The position numbers were made by a program, and so were the translations under genes. Shown piece after piece: positions 1-6,430 of a stretch of 8,781 nt of DNA (positions are counted from its first letter, which is position 1; each line of letters starts with the position of its first letter). The notes under the pieces were generated by a model. That model searched no databases. It saw only the letters and a list, made by a program, of their open reading frames with translations, and was not told the DNA's origin. The stretch spans positions 1 to 8,781 of the forward strand of contig CALJPB010000410.1 in NCBI GenBank assembly GCA_937981305.1, read 5' to 3'. Source of the stretch: an uncultured Selenomonas sp. GTDB lineage: Bacteria; Bacillota; Negativicutes; Selenomonadales; Selenomonadaceae.

Positions 1-869
1 AGGGCATAGCCTCAAGACTCTACCATGCGAAGGGAAAGCCCGGCAAGCACAAGAAGATCAAGGGGCTTGAGCACATCGACAAGGTCATCAACATCGACCA
101 GCAGCCGATCGGGCGCACGCCGCGCTCGAATCCCGCGACCTATACGGGCGTGTTCGATGCAATTCGCGACCTGTTCAGTCAGGTGAGTGAGTCGCGCATG
201 CGTGGGTACAAGGCGGGGCGGTTCAGCTTCAACGTGAAGGGCGGACGCTGCGAGGCGTGCCGTGGGGACGGCATCCTCAAGATCGAGATGCAGTTCCTCC
301 CCGATGTCTACGTTCCCTGTGAGGTCTGCAAGGGCGCACGGTACAACCGCGAGACACTTGAGGTGCACTATAAGGGTAAGACCATCGCCGAGGTACTGGA
401 CATGACGATCGACGAGGCGGTGGACTTCTTTCAGAATGTGCCGCGCATCGCACGCAAGCTCGAGATCATCCGCGACGTAGGGCTTGGCTACATCCGTCTC
501 GGACAGCCCGCGACGACGCTCTCGGGCGGCGAGGCGCAGCGCGTGAAGCTCGCGACGGAGCTGTCGAAGCGCAGCACGGGCAAGACGCTCTACATCCTCG
601 ACGAGCCGACGACGGGACTGCACGCGGCGGACATCCACAAGCTGCTCGTCATTCTGCAGCGGCTCGTGGATGGCGGCGACACGGTCGTCGTCATCGAGCA
701 CAACCTCGATGTCATCAAGGCGGCGGACTATGTGATCGACCTCGGCCCCGAGGGCGGCGTGCGTGGGGGAACCATCGTCGCGAAGGGGACACCGGAGCAG
801 ATCGTAGAGGTCGCAGAGTCCTATACGGGACAATTCCTGAAGCCGTTGCTTGCGGAGAAACATAACTGA
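1..869 (+). CDS. uvrA: UvrABC excinuclease subunit A, C-terminal part (5' end outside window)
   Basis: This is the DNA-damage recognition ATPase of nucleotide excision repair, which scans DNA as a UvrA2 or UvrA2B complex in the cytoplasm. The visible reading frame begins at base 3 and gives 288 residues. The sequence shows the family stretch [23 protein letters not shown] (about 108-173). It also shows the zinc module, with Cys codons at 249 and 258 (CEAC) and at 318 and 327 (CEVC). The second ABC domain has signature LSGGEAQ (519-539) and Walker B ILDEPTTG with Asp at 600 and Glu at 603. The distal switch histidine is in [11 protein letters not shown]. The end, [11 protein letters not shown], is typical of the family. 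The Walker A of this half lies upstream of the window. Nothing suggests decay. A 31-nt gap follows before the transporter, and no terminator is seen, so read-through into the next genes is possible. Confidence 0.97.
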   Translation, partial: GIASRLYHAKGKPGKHKKIKGLEHIDKVINIDQQPIGRTPRSNPATYTGVFDAIRDLFSQVSESRMRGYKAGRFSFNVKGGRCEACRGDGILKIEMQFLPDVYVPCEVCKGARYNRETLEVHYKGKTIAEVLDMTIDEAVDFFQNVPRIARKLEIIRDVGLGYIRLGQPATTLSGGEAQRVKLATELSKRSTGKTLYILDEPTTGLHAADIHKLLVILQRLVDGGDTVVVIEHNLDVIKAADYVIDLGPEGGVRGGTIVAKGTPEQIVEVAESYTGQFLKPLLAEKHN

Positions 870-900
870 TTTTACGAACTGAAATAAAGAAGGTAATGCA

Positions 901-1818
901 ATGCTGATTTTAGGTCAGATGATCGTATTCTTTTTGATGATCTTTGCGGGAGCACTCGCCCGCCGCTACAAGATCATCATTCCGAACAATCAGGAGCAGT
1001 TTTCCTCGCTGATTGTCAATATCGCGTGCCCCTGCCTTATTATCTCCTCGGCGATGCACGCAGAGGAGCACATGAATCTGGCGCAGGTCATTGAGACCTA
1101 TATGGACTATGCCATTCTCCTCGTGATGATGTGTGCTGTCGGTTTCCTGCTCCCGATTCTCCTGCGCTATCGCGGACGGCTGCGCGGTGCGATCAATCTC
1201 TCGTTCTGGTTCAACAACTCGCTCTTTATGGGGCTGCCGCTCGTGCAGGGCGTGTATGGCGATCAGGCGGTCGTCTATATGACGCTCTTCTTCATCCCTG
1301 TCAATCTGCTTTTTTTCATCTATGGTGTTTCCTCGATTAGTATTCATAAGCGGCGCGGTCTCGAGATGTTCCGTATGCTGCTGAATCCCGGCATTATTGC
1401 CTCGCTGATCGCGTGCGTGATCTACTTTGGCGAGATTCCGACGCATCCGCTCCTCATGCAGGCATTCTCCATGCTTGGGGCGATGACCGCGCCGCTCGCG
1501 ATGATGATGATCGGTGCGTCGCTGAAGGACATTCACATGCGTCACATGCTGACGGACCGCAAACTGCTCGTCTATACGTTCCTCAAGGCGGTTGTCCTGC
1601 CGATTCCGATTCTGTTCCTCATGAAACTCTTCGTGACGAATCCCTATATCCTCGGGTGCAGTCTCGTCATCGTTGCCGCGCCGACGGGCGGTATGGTGGC
1701 GATGGTGGCTCTGCTCTACAACAAGGTCGCCTATCCTCTGATGACGGAGATCATCGCACTCTCTACCGTCATCTCGGTGGCAACGATTCCATTTGTCTCG
1801 ATGATTACGGGACTTTGA
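901..1818 (+). CDS. AEC-family transporter (auxin efflux carrier / malate permease type)
   Basis: This is a 305-residue inner-membrane secondary carrier of the AEC/bile-acid-arsenite-riboflavin superfamily. Characterised bacterial members move small organic acids such as malate, but the substrate cannot be read from sequence. Hydrophobic segments fall at about residues 1-20, 37-53, 69-88, 98-117, 124-145, 162-178, 186-206, 222-243, 248-271 and 281-303, matching the usual ten. Family-like features are the NxACPCLI stretch in segment 2 (40-47), NNSLFMGLPL (105-114), NPGIIASL (162-169), APLAMMMIGASL (197-208) and PTGGMVAMVALLY (261-273). Half-segment prolines are present. The ATG at 901 is preceded by AAGAAGG at 887-893 with 7-nt spacing. 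An ATG at 896 leads to an immediate stop and is not used. The length is normal. It lies between uvrA and the phosphoesterase in the same orientation and has no promoter of its own that I can recognise. Confidence 0.88.
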   Translation: MLILGQMIVFFLMIFAGALARRYKIIIPNNQEQFSSLIVNIACPCLIISSAMHAEEHMNLAQVIETYMDYAILLVMMCAVGFLLPILLRYRGRLRGAINLSFWFNNSLFMGLPLVQGVYGDQAVVYMTLFFIPVNLLFFIYGVSSISIHKRRGLEMFRMLLNPGIIASLIACVIYFGEIPTHPLLMQAFSMLGAMTAPLAMMMIGASLKDIHMRHMLTDRKLLVYTFLKAVVLPIPILFLMKLFVTNPYILGCSLVIVAAPTGGMVAMVALLYNKVAYPLMTEIIALSTVISVATIPFVSMITGL

Positions 1819-1825
1819 CCGCAAC

Positions 1826-1832
1826 GGGAGGT
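1826..1832 (+). promoter_or_regulatory. Strong Shine-Dalgarno site supporting a TTG start
   Basis: GGGAGGT at 1826-1832 sits 4 nt before TTG at 1837. No ATG or GTG in that frame lies nearby, and the hydrophobic N-terminus begins right at this codon. This fixes the start of the phosphoesterase gene as TTG. Confidence 0.7.
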
Positions 1833-1836
1833 ACAT

Positions 1837-2991
1837 TTGCTCACTGCTCTGGTAATTTTTTTGCTCGGCATCCTTGCATCGCTCGCGTTCAGCCTCTACT
1901 TCCTCCGCTATCTGGCAGAGGGGCGGAGGCTTCGTGCGGCGCGCATCACTCTTGTGCTCTTTGAGCTCGGCAGTGTCGGCGGGTTGTTCTTCCTGTTCAG
2001 CACGCATCGGACGGATGGCTGGGCGGGGCTCGTTACGCTGCCGATCATCCTGCTGCTCGTGGCGCAGATGATTGTGCTTGCTCTTGTAGTGGGGGCCGTT
2101 CTGCTACGATTTTTCCTGCGAAAGGTGCAAAATGTGCCCTACGATGAGGGGCGGCGGCGCGTGCTGAAAAATGCGGCACTCTACCCTGCAGCGGGTGTTC
2201 TGCTTAGCAGCTACGGTGCGTTTATCGAGCGAAAACATACGGTGCGCCGTGACTATACCATCCCTGTGTCGAACCTGCCGCCCGAGGCGGACGGCATGGT
2301 GATCGCCCAGATCAGTGATGTGCATCTCGGTTCGTTTTTCTCCGTGGAGGATTTTGACGCACTGCTCGCGGAGACTGCTGCGGGCGGCGCAGATCTTCTC
2401 GCCGTGACGGGCGATGTATTCGATGATGAGCCGCTGAACGCGCGTGCTGCCGAGGTGCTCGCTGCGCATATCGGAGATTTTCGCGACGGGATCTGGTACT
2501 GCATTGGCAACCATGAATACTATCACAGCGGTCGCCCGATTGTTGACCGCATGGCGGAAGAGGGGCGTGTGCACGTCGTGTTGAACTCTGCGGCGCGGGT
2601 CGCAGGGCGCGGTACACTCTACATCGCCGGTGTGGACTACCCGTTTGCACGCGGTGATGCGTTTGATCCGCAAAAAAGGGCGTATTTTGCAGCAGCGATG
2701 ACGCACGTTCCCGAGGATGCTGTGACTGTCCTGCTTGCGCACCATCCTGAGTTTATTGACGATGCGGCGGCGTATGGCTCTGTTCCGCTGACGCTGACCG
2801 GGCATACGCACGGCAGCCAGTTCGGAATTCTTGGTCTGCCGCTCTTTCCCGTGTTCAAGTACACGCGTGGCATGGTGCGCATCGGAGACAGTTACGGCTA
2901 TGTGCATACGGGCAACGGAAGCTGGTTCCCACTGCGGATTGGCTGCCCGCCCGAGATTGCATATTTTAGATTGGAGAGAACAGTACAATGA
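1837..2991 (+). CDS. Membrane-anchored calcineurin-like metallophosphoesterase (YkuE/YaeI type)
   Basis: This is a 384-residue two-metal phosphoesterase. Relatives of the YkuE/YaeI/LpxH-like group hydrolyse phosphomono- or diesters, often on lipids or at the envelope, but the substrate here is unknown. The N-terminus has about three membrane helices (residues 2-23, 37-54, 63-93). A basic patch with GRRRVLKNAA (105-114) precedes a further hydrophobic stretch (115-127). The catalytic domain then shows every metal/phosphate motif: SDVHLG with D161 and H163, GDVFDD with D193, GNHEYY with N225 and H226, AHHPEF with H302, and GHTHGSQFG with H323 and H325. The last motif carries Ser where GHTHGGQ is usual. 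The TTG start is supported by GGGAGGT at 1826. The gene lies 18 nt after the carrier, and its TGA overlaps the ATG of the glycosyltransferase (ATGA, 2988-2991), implying translational coupling. The domain side (in or out) is uncertain; three leading helices would place it outside if the N-terminus is inside. Confidence 0.9.
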   Translation: MLTALVIFLLGILASLAFSLYFLRYLAEGRRLRAARITLVLFELGSVGGLFFLFSTHRTDGWAGLVTLPIILLLVAQMIVLALVVGAVLLRFFLRKVQNVPYDEGRRRVLKNAALYPAAGVLLSSYGAFIERKHTVRRDYTIPVSNLPPEADGMVIAQISDVHLGSFFSVEDFDALLAETAAGGADLLAVTGDVFDDEPLNARAAEVLAAHIGDFRDGIWYCIGNHEYYHSGRPIVDRMAEEGRVHVVLNSAARVAGRGTLYIAGVDYPFARGDAFDPQKRAYFAAAMTHVPEDAVTVLLAHHPEFIDDAAAYGSVPLTLTGHTHGSQFGILGLPLFPVFKYTRGMVRIGDSYGYVHTGNGSWFPLRIGCPPEIAYFRLERTVQ

Positions 2992-4445
2992 GTTGGATGG
3001 ACGACTATACCGCCCTCCGCGAGGACATTCATCAGGGCTATATCTACGAGGCGATTGAGGCGATCCTCTATCTGCGTGCACACGAGGAGATTCCTGAGGA
3101 TGAGCAGTGGCGTTTCTCGGAGATGATGGGCGCGTGCTGCCGTGCGCTTGCGGATACGGAGGGCGCGATTGCGGCGTACTTCGAGGCGGCGACCGAGGAT
3201 AAATTTCTCCGCAGTCAGCGGCAGCATTTCTCCAACTATCTCTACCTCTGCCACGCCGTACCGAACCTCACGCCAAAGGAGCTCAAGGCGCAGTTCGATA
3301 TGTACGCGACGCTCTACCGCCATGAGGAGCCGCTGCCGCCGCGTGCCAATGTGCGGCATGAGCGGCTGCGCATCGGCTTTCTGGCGGAGCATTTCCTCAG
3401 CTCGTCCTCGTCTCTCTTCTATGAGGGGCTTTTGCACGGGCTGACGGAGGACTACGATGTCTATGCGTATTCGCTCAGTGACCGAACGGATGGTTTCACC
3501 GAGAGCCTGCGCGGCGCAGTGAACTACCATGTACTCGCGAATCTCTCCATCGAGGAGCAGGCGGAACGGATTCGTGCGGACGAGATCGACGTGCTCGTTG
3601 ACCTCGGCGGACACACGGATGGCGGTATGACCCTGATGGTGCTTGCGCGCCGTCCCGCACCCGTACAGATTTCGGGCATCGGCTGGTTCGCAACGACGGG
3701 TGTTCCCTTTGTGGACGGCTTTTTGACGGACGATGTGTTGTCTCCTGCGGGCACGGAGGAGTTCTACAGTGAGCAGCTGCTGCGTCTGCCGCACGCATTC
3801 CACTTTACACCGGACCGTGCGATGCGTGCGCGTGCGGTGGCGGAGCGTCCTGCCGATGCGCTCGTGACGTTCGGTGTGTTCCAGAACTTTATGAAGATCA
3901 ACGAGGAGTGTCTCAAGGTCTGGGGACGGATTTTGAAAAAGCTGCCGCAGGCGCAGCTGATCCTGCAGGATGCCGCCGTGGACAGTCCCCTGCGCGTGAC
4001 GACGATCCTGGAGATGATCGAGGGGCTGAAACTGCCCGCGAAGCGCATCTTCGTGCGGACGGGAAAACGGGACTACCTTGGGGACTACGGGGATATCGAC
4101 ATTGCACTTGACACCTTCCCCTATACGGGTGGCGCATCGACGGCGACAGCACTCTATATGGGCGTGCCAGTTGTGAGCCTGCGCGGGGAGACGCACCACG
4201 CATCGCGCCTCGGCGCAGCGATGCTCACGGCGGCGGGAAAGTCGGCATGGATTGCGGAGGATGCCCGCACGTATGAGAATCTTGCCGTACGGATGGCGGA
4301 GGATATTGCTGTCGTGCGTGCAAGTCGTACAGCACTGCGTGCAGAGGTGGAGAAGTCCGCATTGATGGATGGGGCATCCTACCTCAGCGCAGTCACGGGC
4401 GAGATCGAACGCCTGTGGGCGCAGTGCGGGGATTTTTCGCGGTGA
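2988..4445 (+). CDS. GT41 SPINDLY/OGT-like glycosyltransferase
   Basis: This 485-residue protein resembles the catalytic half of nucleocytoplasmic O-GlcNAc/O-fucose transferases (GT41: OGT, SPINDLY), which glycosylate Ser/Thr of cytoplasmic proteins. Residues 1-120 are helical and TPR-like (AIAAYFEAATEDKFLRSQRQHFSNYLYLCH) but far shorter than the TPR superhelix of OGT. The two GT-B lobes follow. The N-lobe begins RLRIGFLAEHF (126-136) and has LVDLGGHTDGG (203-213), RRPAPVQISGIGWFATTG (221-238) and LTDDVLSPAGTEEFYSEQLLRLP. The C-lobe has FQNFMKINEECLKVWGRIL (298-316), in which K303 matches the UDP-contacting lysine of OGT. It also has DIALDTFPYTGGASTATALYMGVPVV and GETHHASRLGA (400-410). The histidine of the DFxxHxxS/DYFTHSV segment is replaced by Ser (about 139). 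The ATG overlaps the previous stop, and the stop overlaps the methyltransferase GTG. The acceptor may be flagellin or another cytoplasmic protein, but none is encoded here. Confidence 0.85.
   Translation: MSWMDDYTALREDIHQGYIYEAIEAILYLRAHEEIPEDEQWRFSEMMGACCRALADTEGAIAAYFEAATEDKFLRSQRQHFSNYLYLCHAVPNLTPKELKAQFDMYATLYRHEEPLPPRANVRHERLRIGFLAEHFLSSSSSLFYEGLLHGLTEDYDVYAYSLSDRTDGFTESLRGAVNYHVLANLSIEEQAERIRADEIDVLVDLGGHTDGGMTLMVLARRPAPVQISGIGWFATTGVPFVDGFLTDDVLSPAGTEEFYSEQLLRLPHAFHFTPDRAMRARAVAERPADALVTFGVFQNFMKINEECLKVWGRILKKLPQAQLILQDAAVDSPLRVTTILEMIEGLKLPAKRIFVRTGKRDYLGDYGDIDIALDTFPYTGGASTATALYMGVPVVSLRGETHHASRLGAAMLTAAGKSAWIAEDARTYENLAVRMAEDIAVVRASRTALRAEVEKSALMDGASYLSAVTGEIERLWAQCGDFSR
4428..4444 (+). 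promoter_or_regulatory. RBS and GTG start inside the end of the glycosyltransferase gene
   Basis: GGGGA (4428-4432) lies 9 nt before GTG at 4442, and that GTG overlaps the upstream TGA as GTGA (4442-4445). This favours 4442 over the longer in-frame GTG at 4415, which has no comparable ribosome binding site and would create a 31-nt overlap. Confidence 0.55.
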
Positions 4446-5272
4446 GGACGGAGATCCTTGACCTCCTTGCACCGAGTGCGGAACGCCTTTGCATCCTTGT
4501 CGTCGACGGCTCGGAGCACCTTGCGCGGCTGCGGGAGATGTACCCGAATGCAGAGATTTATGCCGTCACGCCATACGAGGAGATTGCGGAGAATGAGATG
4601 GTTGCCGCGCTCGGCGTGCACTGGCACATCCTCGACTGGCGGCGCGACACGTTGCCGTTTGCGGAGGAGACGTTTGACCGTATCATCTCGGCGTTTGCGA
4701 TTGAGTGCGCCTATGAACCGTATGACGCGCTCATGGCTTTGAACCGTACACTTAAGGAAACGGGGACGCTCTATACCTGCTACACCAACATCCGCTATCA
4801 TCGTGTGCTTGCGGCTCTGCGTGACGGTGAGTTCCGCGTGCGCGGGGATCGTCACCTGTATGCGAAGCCGGAGATTGTACGTCTGCTGAACGACACGCTC
4901 TACAAGGAGATTCACTTCTTTGCGGGGGAGCGCGACGACGATCCGTCGGCGGGAGAGGCATGGGCTGAGGAGGGCTTTGCAAACTTCAGCGATGACCTCA
5001 TAACGCGCACATGGCTCGTTGCCGCGTCGCGCAGTACGGCGGCAGCAGCGAACCTCAAGCTGTTCTTCTCACAGGAGACACGGCGCAGGATCGCGCGCCT
5101 CCTGCACCGCATCGAGTACGATGCTGCATCAGAGACTGCCGTGATGGAGATTGGCGAGCTCTGTACGCACGAGGGAATCTTTTACGATTATCTTTCGGAT
5201 TTTATTGCAGAGGTCTGTGTGCATGAGGAGAAGGTGCGGGCAATACTGAGAGATGTGCTCGAAGAAATTTAA
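4442..5272 (+). CDS. Class I SAM-methyltransferase-fold protein with degenerate motif I
   Basis: This protein has 276 residues when started at GTG 4442. The first 165 residues have the order of a Methyltransf_11-type domain. A strand is followed by VVDGSEHLARLREMYP (20-35) where VLDVGCGTG is usual. AEIYAVTPYEE (37-47) lies where the ribose-binding acidic residue is expected. HILDWRRDTLPFAEETFDRIISAFAIECAYEPYDAL (62-97) matches gDie..lpf.e.sFDvIi...vLEH...P..aL. NRTLKETGTLYTCYTNIRYHRVLAALRDGEFRV (101-133) and the DRHLY equivalent (136-140) recall the LDRTHLRFFT family that often accompanies glycosyltransferases. The C-terminal 100 residues are helical and unrecognised. Loss of the Gly-rich loop and the acidic residue makes SAM binding doubtful, so it could be a non-catalytic partner of the GT41 enzyme. 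A 4-nt overlap with that gene indicates co-translation. No terminator follows before the hairpin at 5313. Confidence 0.7.
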   Translation: MRTEILDLLAPSAERLCILVVDGSEHLARLREMYPNAEIYAVTPYEEIAENEMVAALGVHWHILDWRRDTLPFAEETFDRIISAFAIECAYEPYDALMALNRTLKETGTLYTCYTNIRYHRVLAALRDGEFRVRGDRHLYAKPEIVRLLNDTLYKEIHFFAGERDDDPSAGEAWAEEGFANFSDDLITRTWLVAASRSTAAAANLKLFFSQETRRRIARLLHRIEYDAASETAVMEIGELCTHEGIFYDYLSDFIAEVCVHEEKVRAILRDVLEEI

Positions 5273-5297
5273 GAGTAAACCATAACATAATATTTAG

Positions 5298-5326
5298 TTG
5301 ACGAAACAAAAAACCTGCCTTATAAT
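5298..5326 (+). promoter_or_regulatory. Sigma-70 promoter of bioB
   Basis: TTGACG (5298-5303), a 17-nt spacer and a perfect TATAAT (5321-5326) predict a start near 5333. The leader before the bioB ATG would be about 36 nt. The first T of the -10 box is also the last base of the left arm of the inverted repeat described next. Confidence 0.85.
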
Positions 5327-5368
5327 AGATGACATAAACATAATCTATGACAAGGCAGGTATTTTTTT
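5313..5368 (+). terminator. Hairpin plus T-run overlapping the bioB promoter (terminator and/or operator)
   Basis: ACCTGCCTT (5313-5321) is perfectly complementary to AAGGCAGGT (5352-5360). Inside, ATAGAT (5325-5330) can pair with ATCTAT (5343-5348). Seven T residues (5362-5368) follow directly and end at the bioB ATG. In RNA coming from the upstream gene block this would form a stem with a U-tract, acting as an intrinsic terminator. Transcripts from the bioB promoter begin inside the loop, lack the left arm and escape it. The right arm also holds the only SD-like bases (AAGG/CAGG) for bioB. The spacing does not fit a BirA operator. The terminator role is an inference; the long loop weakens it. 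Confidence 0.55.
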
Positions 5369-6354
5369 ATGCGCGAAAATCGTGTAAATGAACTGACGAA
5401 GAAGATCATCGCGGGCTATCGTATCAGCCGTGCGGATGATCGCTCTGTCTTTATGGATACGCCGGTCGAGGAGCTCGGCGAGGGGGCATACCGTCTCCAA
5501 AAGCATTTTTGCGGCAATCACATCGATCTGTGCACGATCGTCAACGGGCGCAGCGGGCGATGCGGCGAGGACTGCAAATACTGTGCACAGGCAGGGCGGC
5601 ACAAGACAGGTGTCGATACCTATAACTTTATGGCACAGGCGGATCTGATCGCGCATGCAAAGGCAAATCAGGACGCAGGTGCAAACCGCTTCTCCATCGT
5701 CACCTCGGGCGGTGCGCTCTCGGGTGCGGAGTTTGAGCAGGCTCTGGATGCCTACAAGGAGATGCGCCGCACGCTGTCCATTGATCTCTGTGCCTCGCAT
5801 GGGCTGCTCACGCGCAGTCAGTTCCGCCGCCTGCGCGAGGCGGGTGTGACGAGCTATCATCACAATATCGAGACATCGGAACGCTATTTTCCCGAGATCT
5901 GCACGACGCACAGCTATGCCGACCGCATTCGCACGATCAAGGCGGCACAGGCGGAGGGGCTCTGCGTCTGCTCCGGCGGCATCATCGGCATGGGGGAGAC
6001 GTGGGAGGATCGCTTTGATATGGCGTTCGCCCTGCAGGAGCTCGGTATCGAGTCCATCCCACTGAACTCGCTCATGGCCATTCCGGGCACGCCGCTTGAA
6101 CATCTTGCGCCGCTCTCGGGCGAGGACATCCTCAGAACGATTGCGATCTTCCGCTTCATCAATCCGACGGCGAACATCCGTCTCGGCGCGGGGCGGAAGC
6201 TGCTGCCGGAGGTGCATCCGCCTCTATCACGGGCAATATGCTCACGACGTCGGGGACGACCATTGCCGAGGATATGGAGCTCATCCGAGAGATGGGGTTC
6301 ACCAACCGCGATGAGGACTGCCGTGTGTCATCGGGGGCGTGCGGCGCACGTTGA
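5369..6354 (+). pseudogene. bioB: Biotin synthase BioB, frameshifted near its C-terminus
   Basis: This is a radical-SAM enzyme that inserts sulfur into dethiobiotin in the last step of biotin synthesis. The first 281 residues are collinear with BioB. They include the cluster motif CGEDCKYC (C65, C69, C72), SIVTSGG (109-115), DLCASHG (C141), YHHNIETSERYFPEI (163-177), CSGGIIGMGET (C201) and IPLNSLMAIPGTPL. They end with NIRLGAGRKLLPE, where R271 corresponds to the E. coli cluster-ligand Arg260. After codon 281 (6209-6211) homology jumps to another frame at 6211: GASASITGNMLTTSGTTIAEDMELIREMGF, stopping at 6352-6354. Compared with E. coli spacing about 8-9 codons are missing, so a 25- or 28-nt deletion fits. 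The zero frame instead runs as unrelated sequence to 6382, into the terminator stem, giving 337 residues. Ser109 replaces the E. coli Cys97 position, and extra cysteines occur at 48, 54, 178 and 199. No other bio gene is adjacent. It is probably inactive unless the indel is an assembly error. Confidence 0.8.
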
Positions 6355-6378
6355 CATTGATTCCTTCAATATTTACAT

Positions 6379-6421
6379 ATAAAATTAGGGACGCTGCAAA
6401 ATGCAGCGTCCCTAATTTTAT
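6379..6421. terminator. Bidirectional intrinsic terminator between bioB and the Crp/Fnr gene
   Basis: A perfect 20-bp inverted repeat (6379-6398 and 6402-6421) has an AAA loop and a GC-rich core AGGGACGCTGCA. Its outer ends are A/T-rich, so either strand yields a hairpin closed by a U-rich 3' side. It separates the two convergent genes and is only 9 nt from the stop of the minus-strand gene. Confidence 0.92.
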
Positions 6422-6430
6422 CAGCAATTC

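Noticed and set aside
870..900. Separate promoter or terminator between uvrA and the AEC gene
   Set aside because: The 31-nt gap holds a ribosome binding site but no stem with a T-run and no convincing -35/-10 pair.
910..2007. Long minus-strand open frame opposite the AEC gene
   Set aside because: It is rich in His/Arg/Glu, has no recognisable domain or ribosome binding site, and is the antisense shadow of a clear membrane protein. The same applies to minus-strand frames at 12-863, 2104-3081, 2898-4472, 5345-6217 and 7734-8666.
4415..4441. Earlier in-frame GTG start for the methyltransferase-like gene
   Set aside because: It would overlap the glycosyltransferase by 31 nt and lacks a good ribosome binding site. 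GTG at 4442 has GGGGA upstream and a standard 4-nt overlap.
5312..5361. BirA (biotin repressor) operator upstream of bioB
   Set aside because: AACC and GGT half-sites exist but are about 42 nt apart rather than 14-16, and the outer TTGT/ACAA parts are absent.
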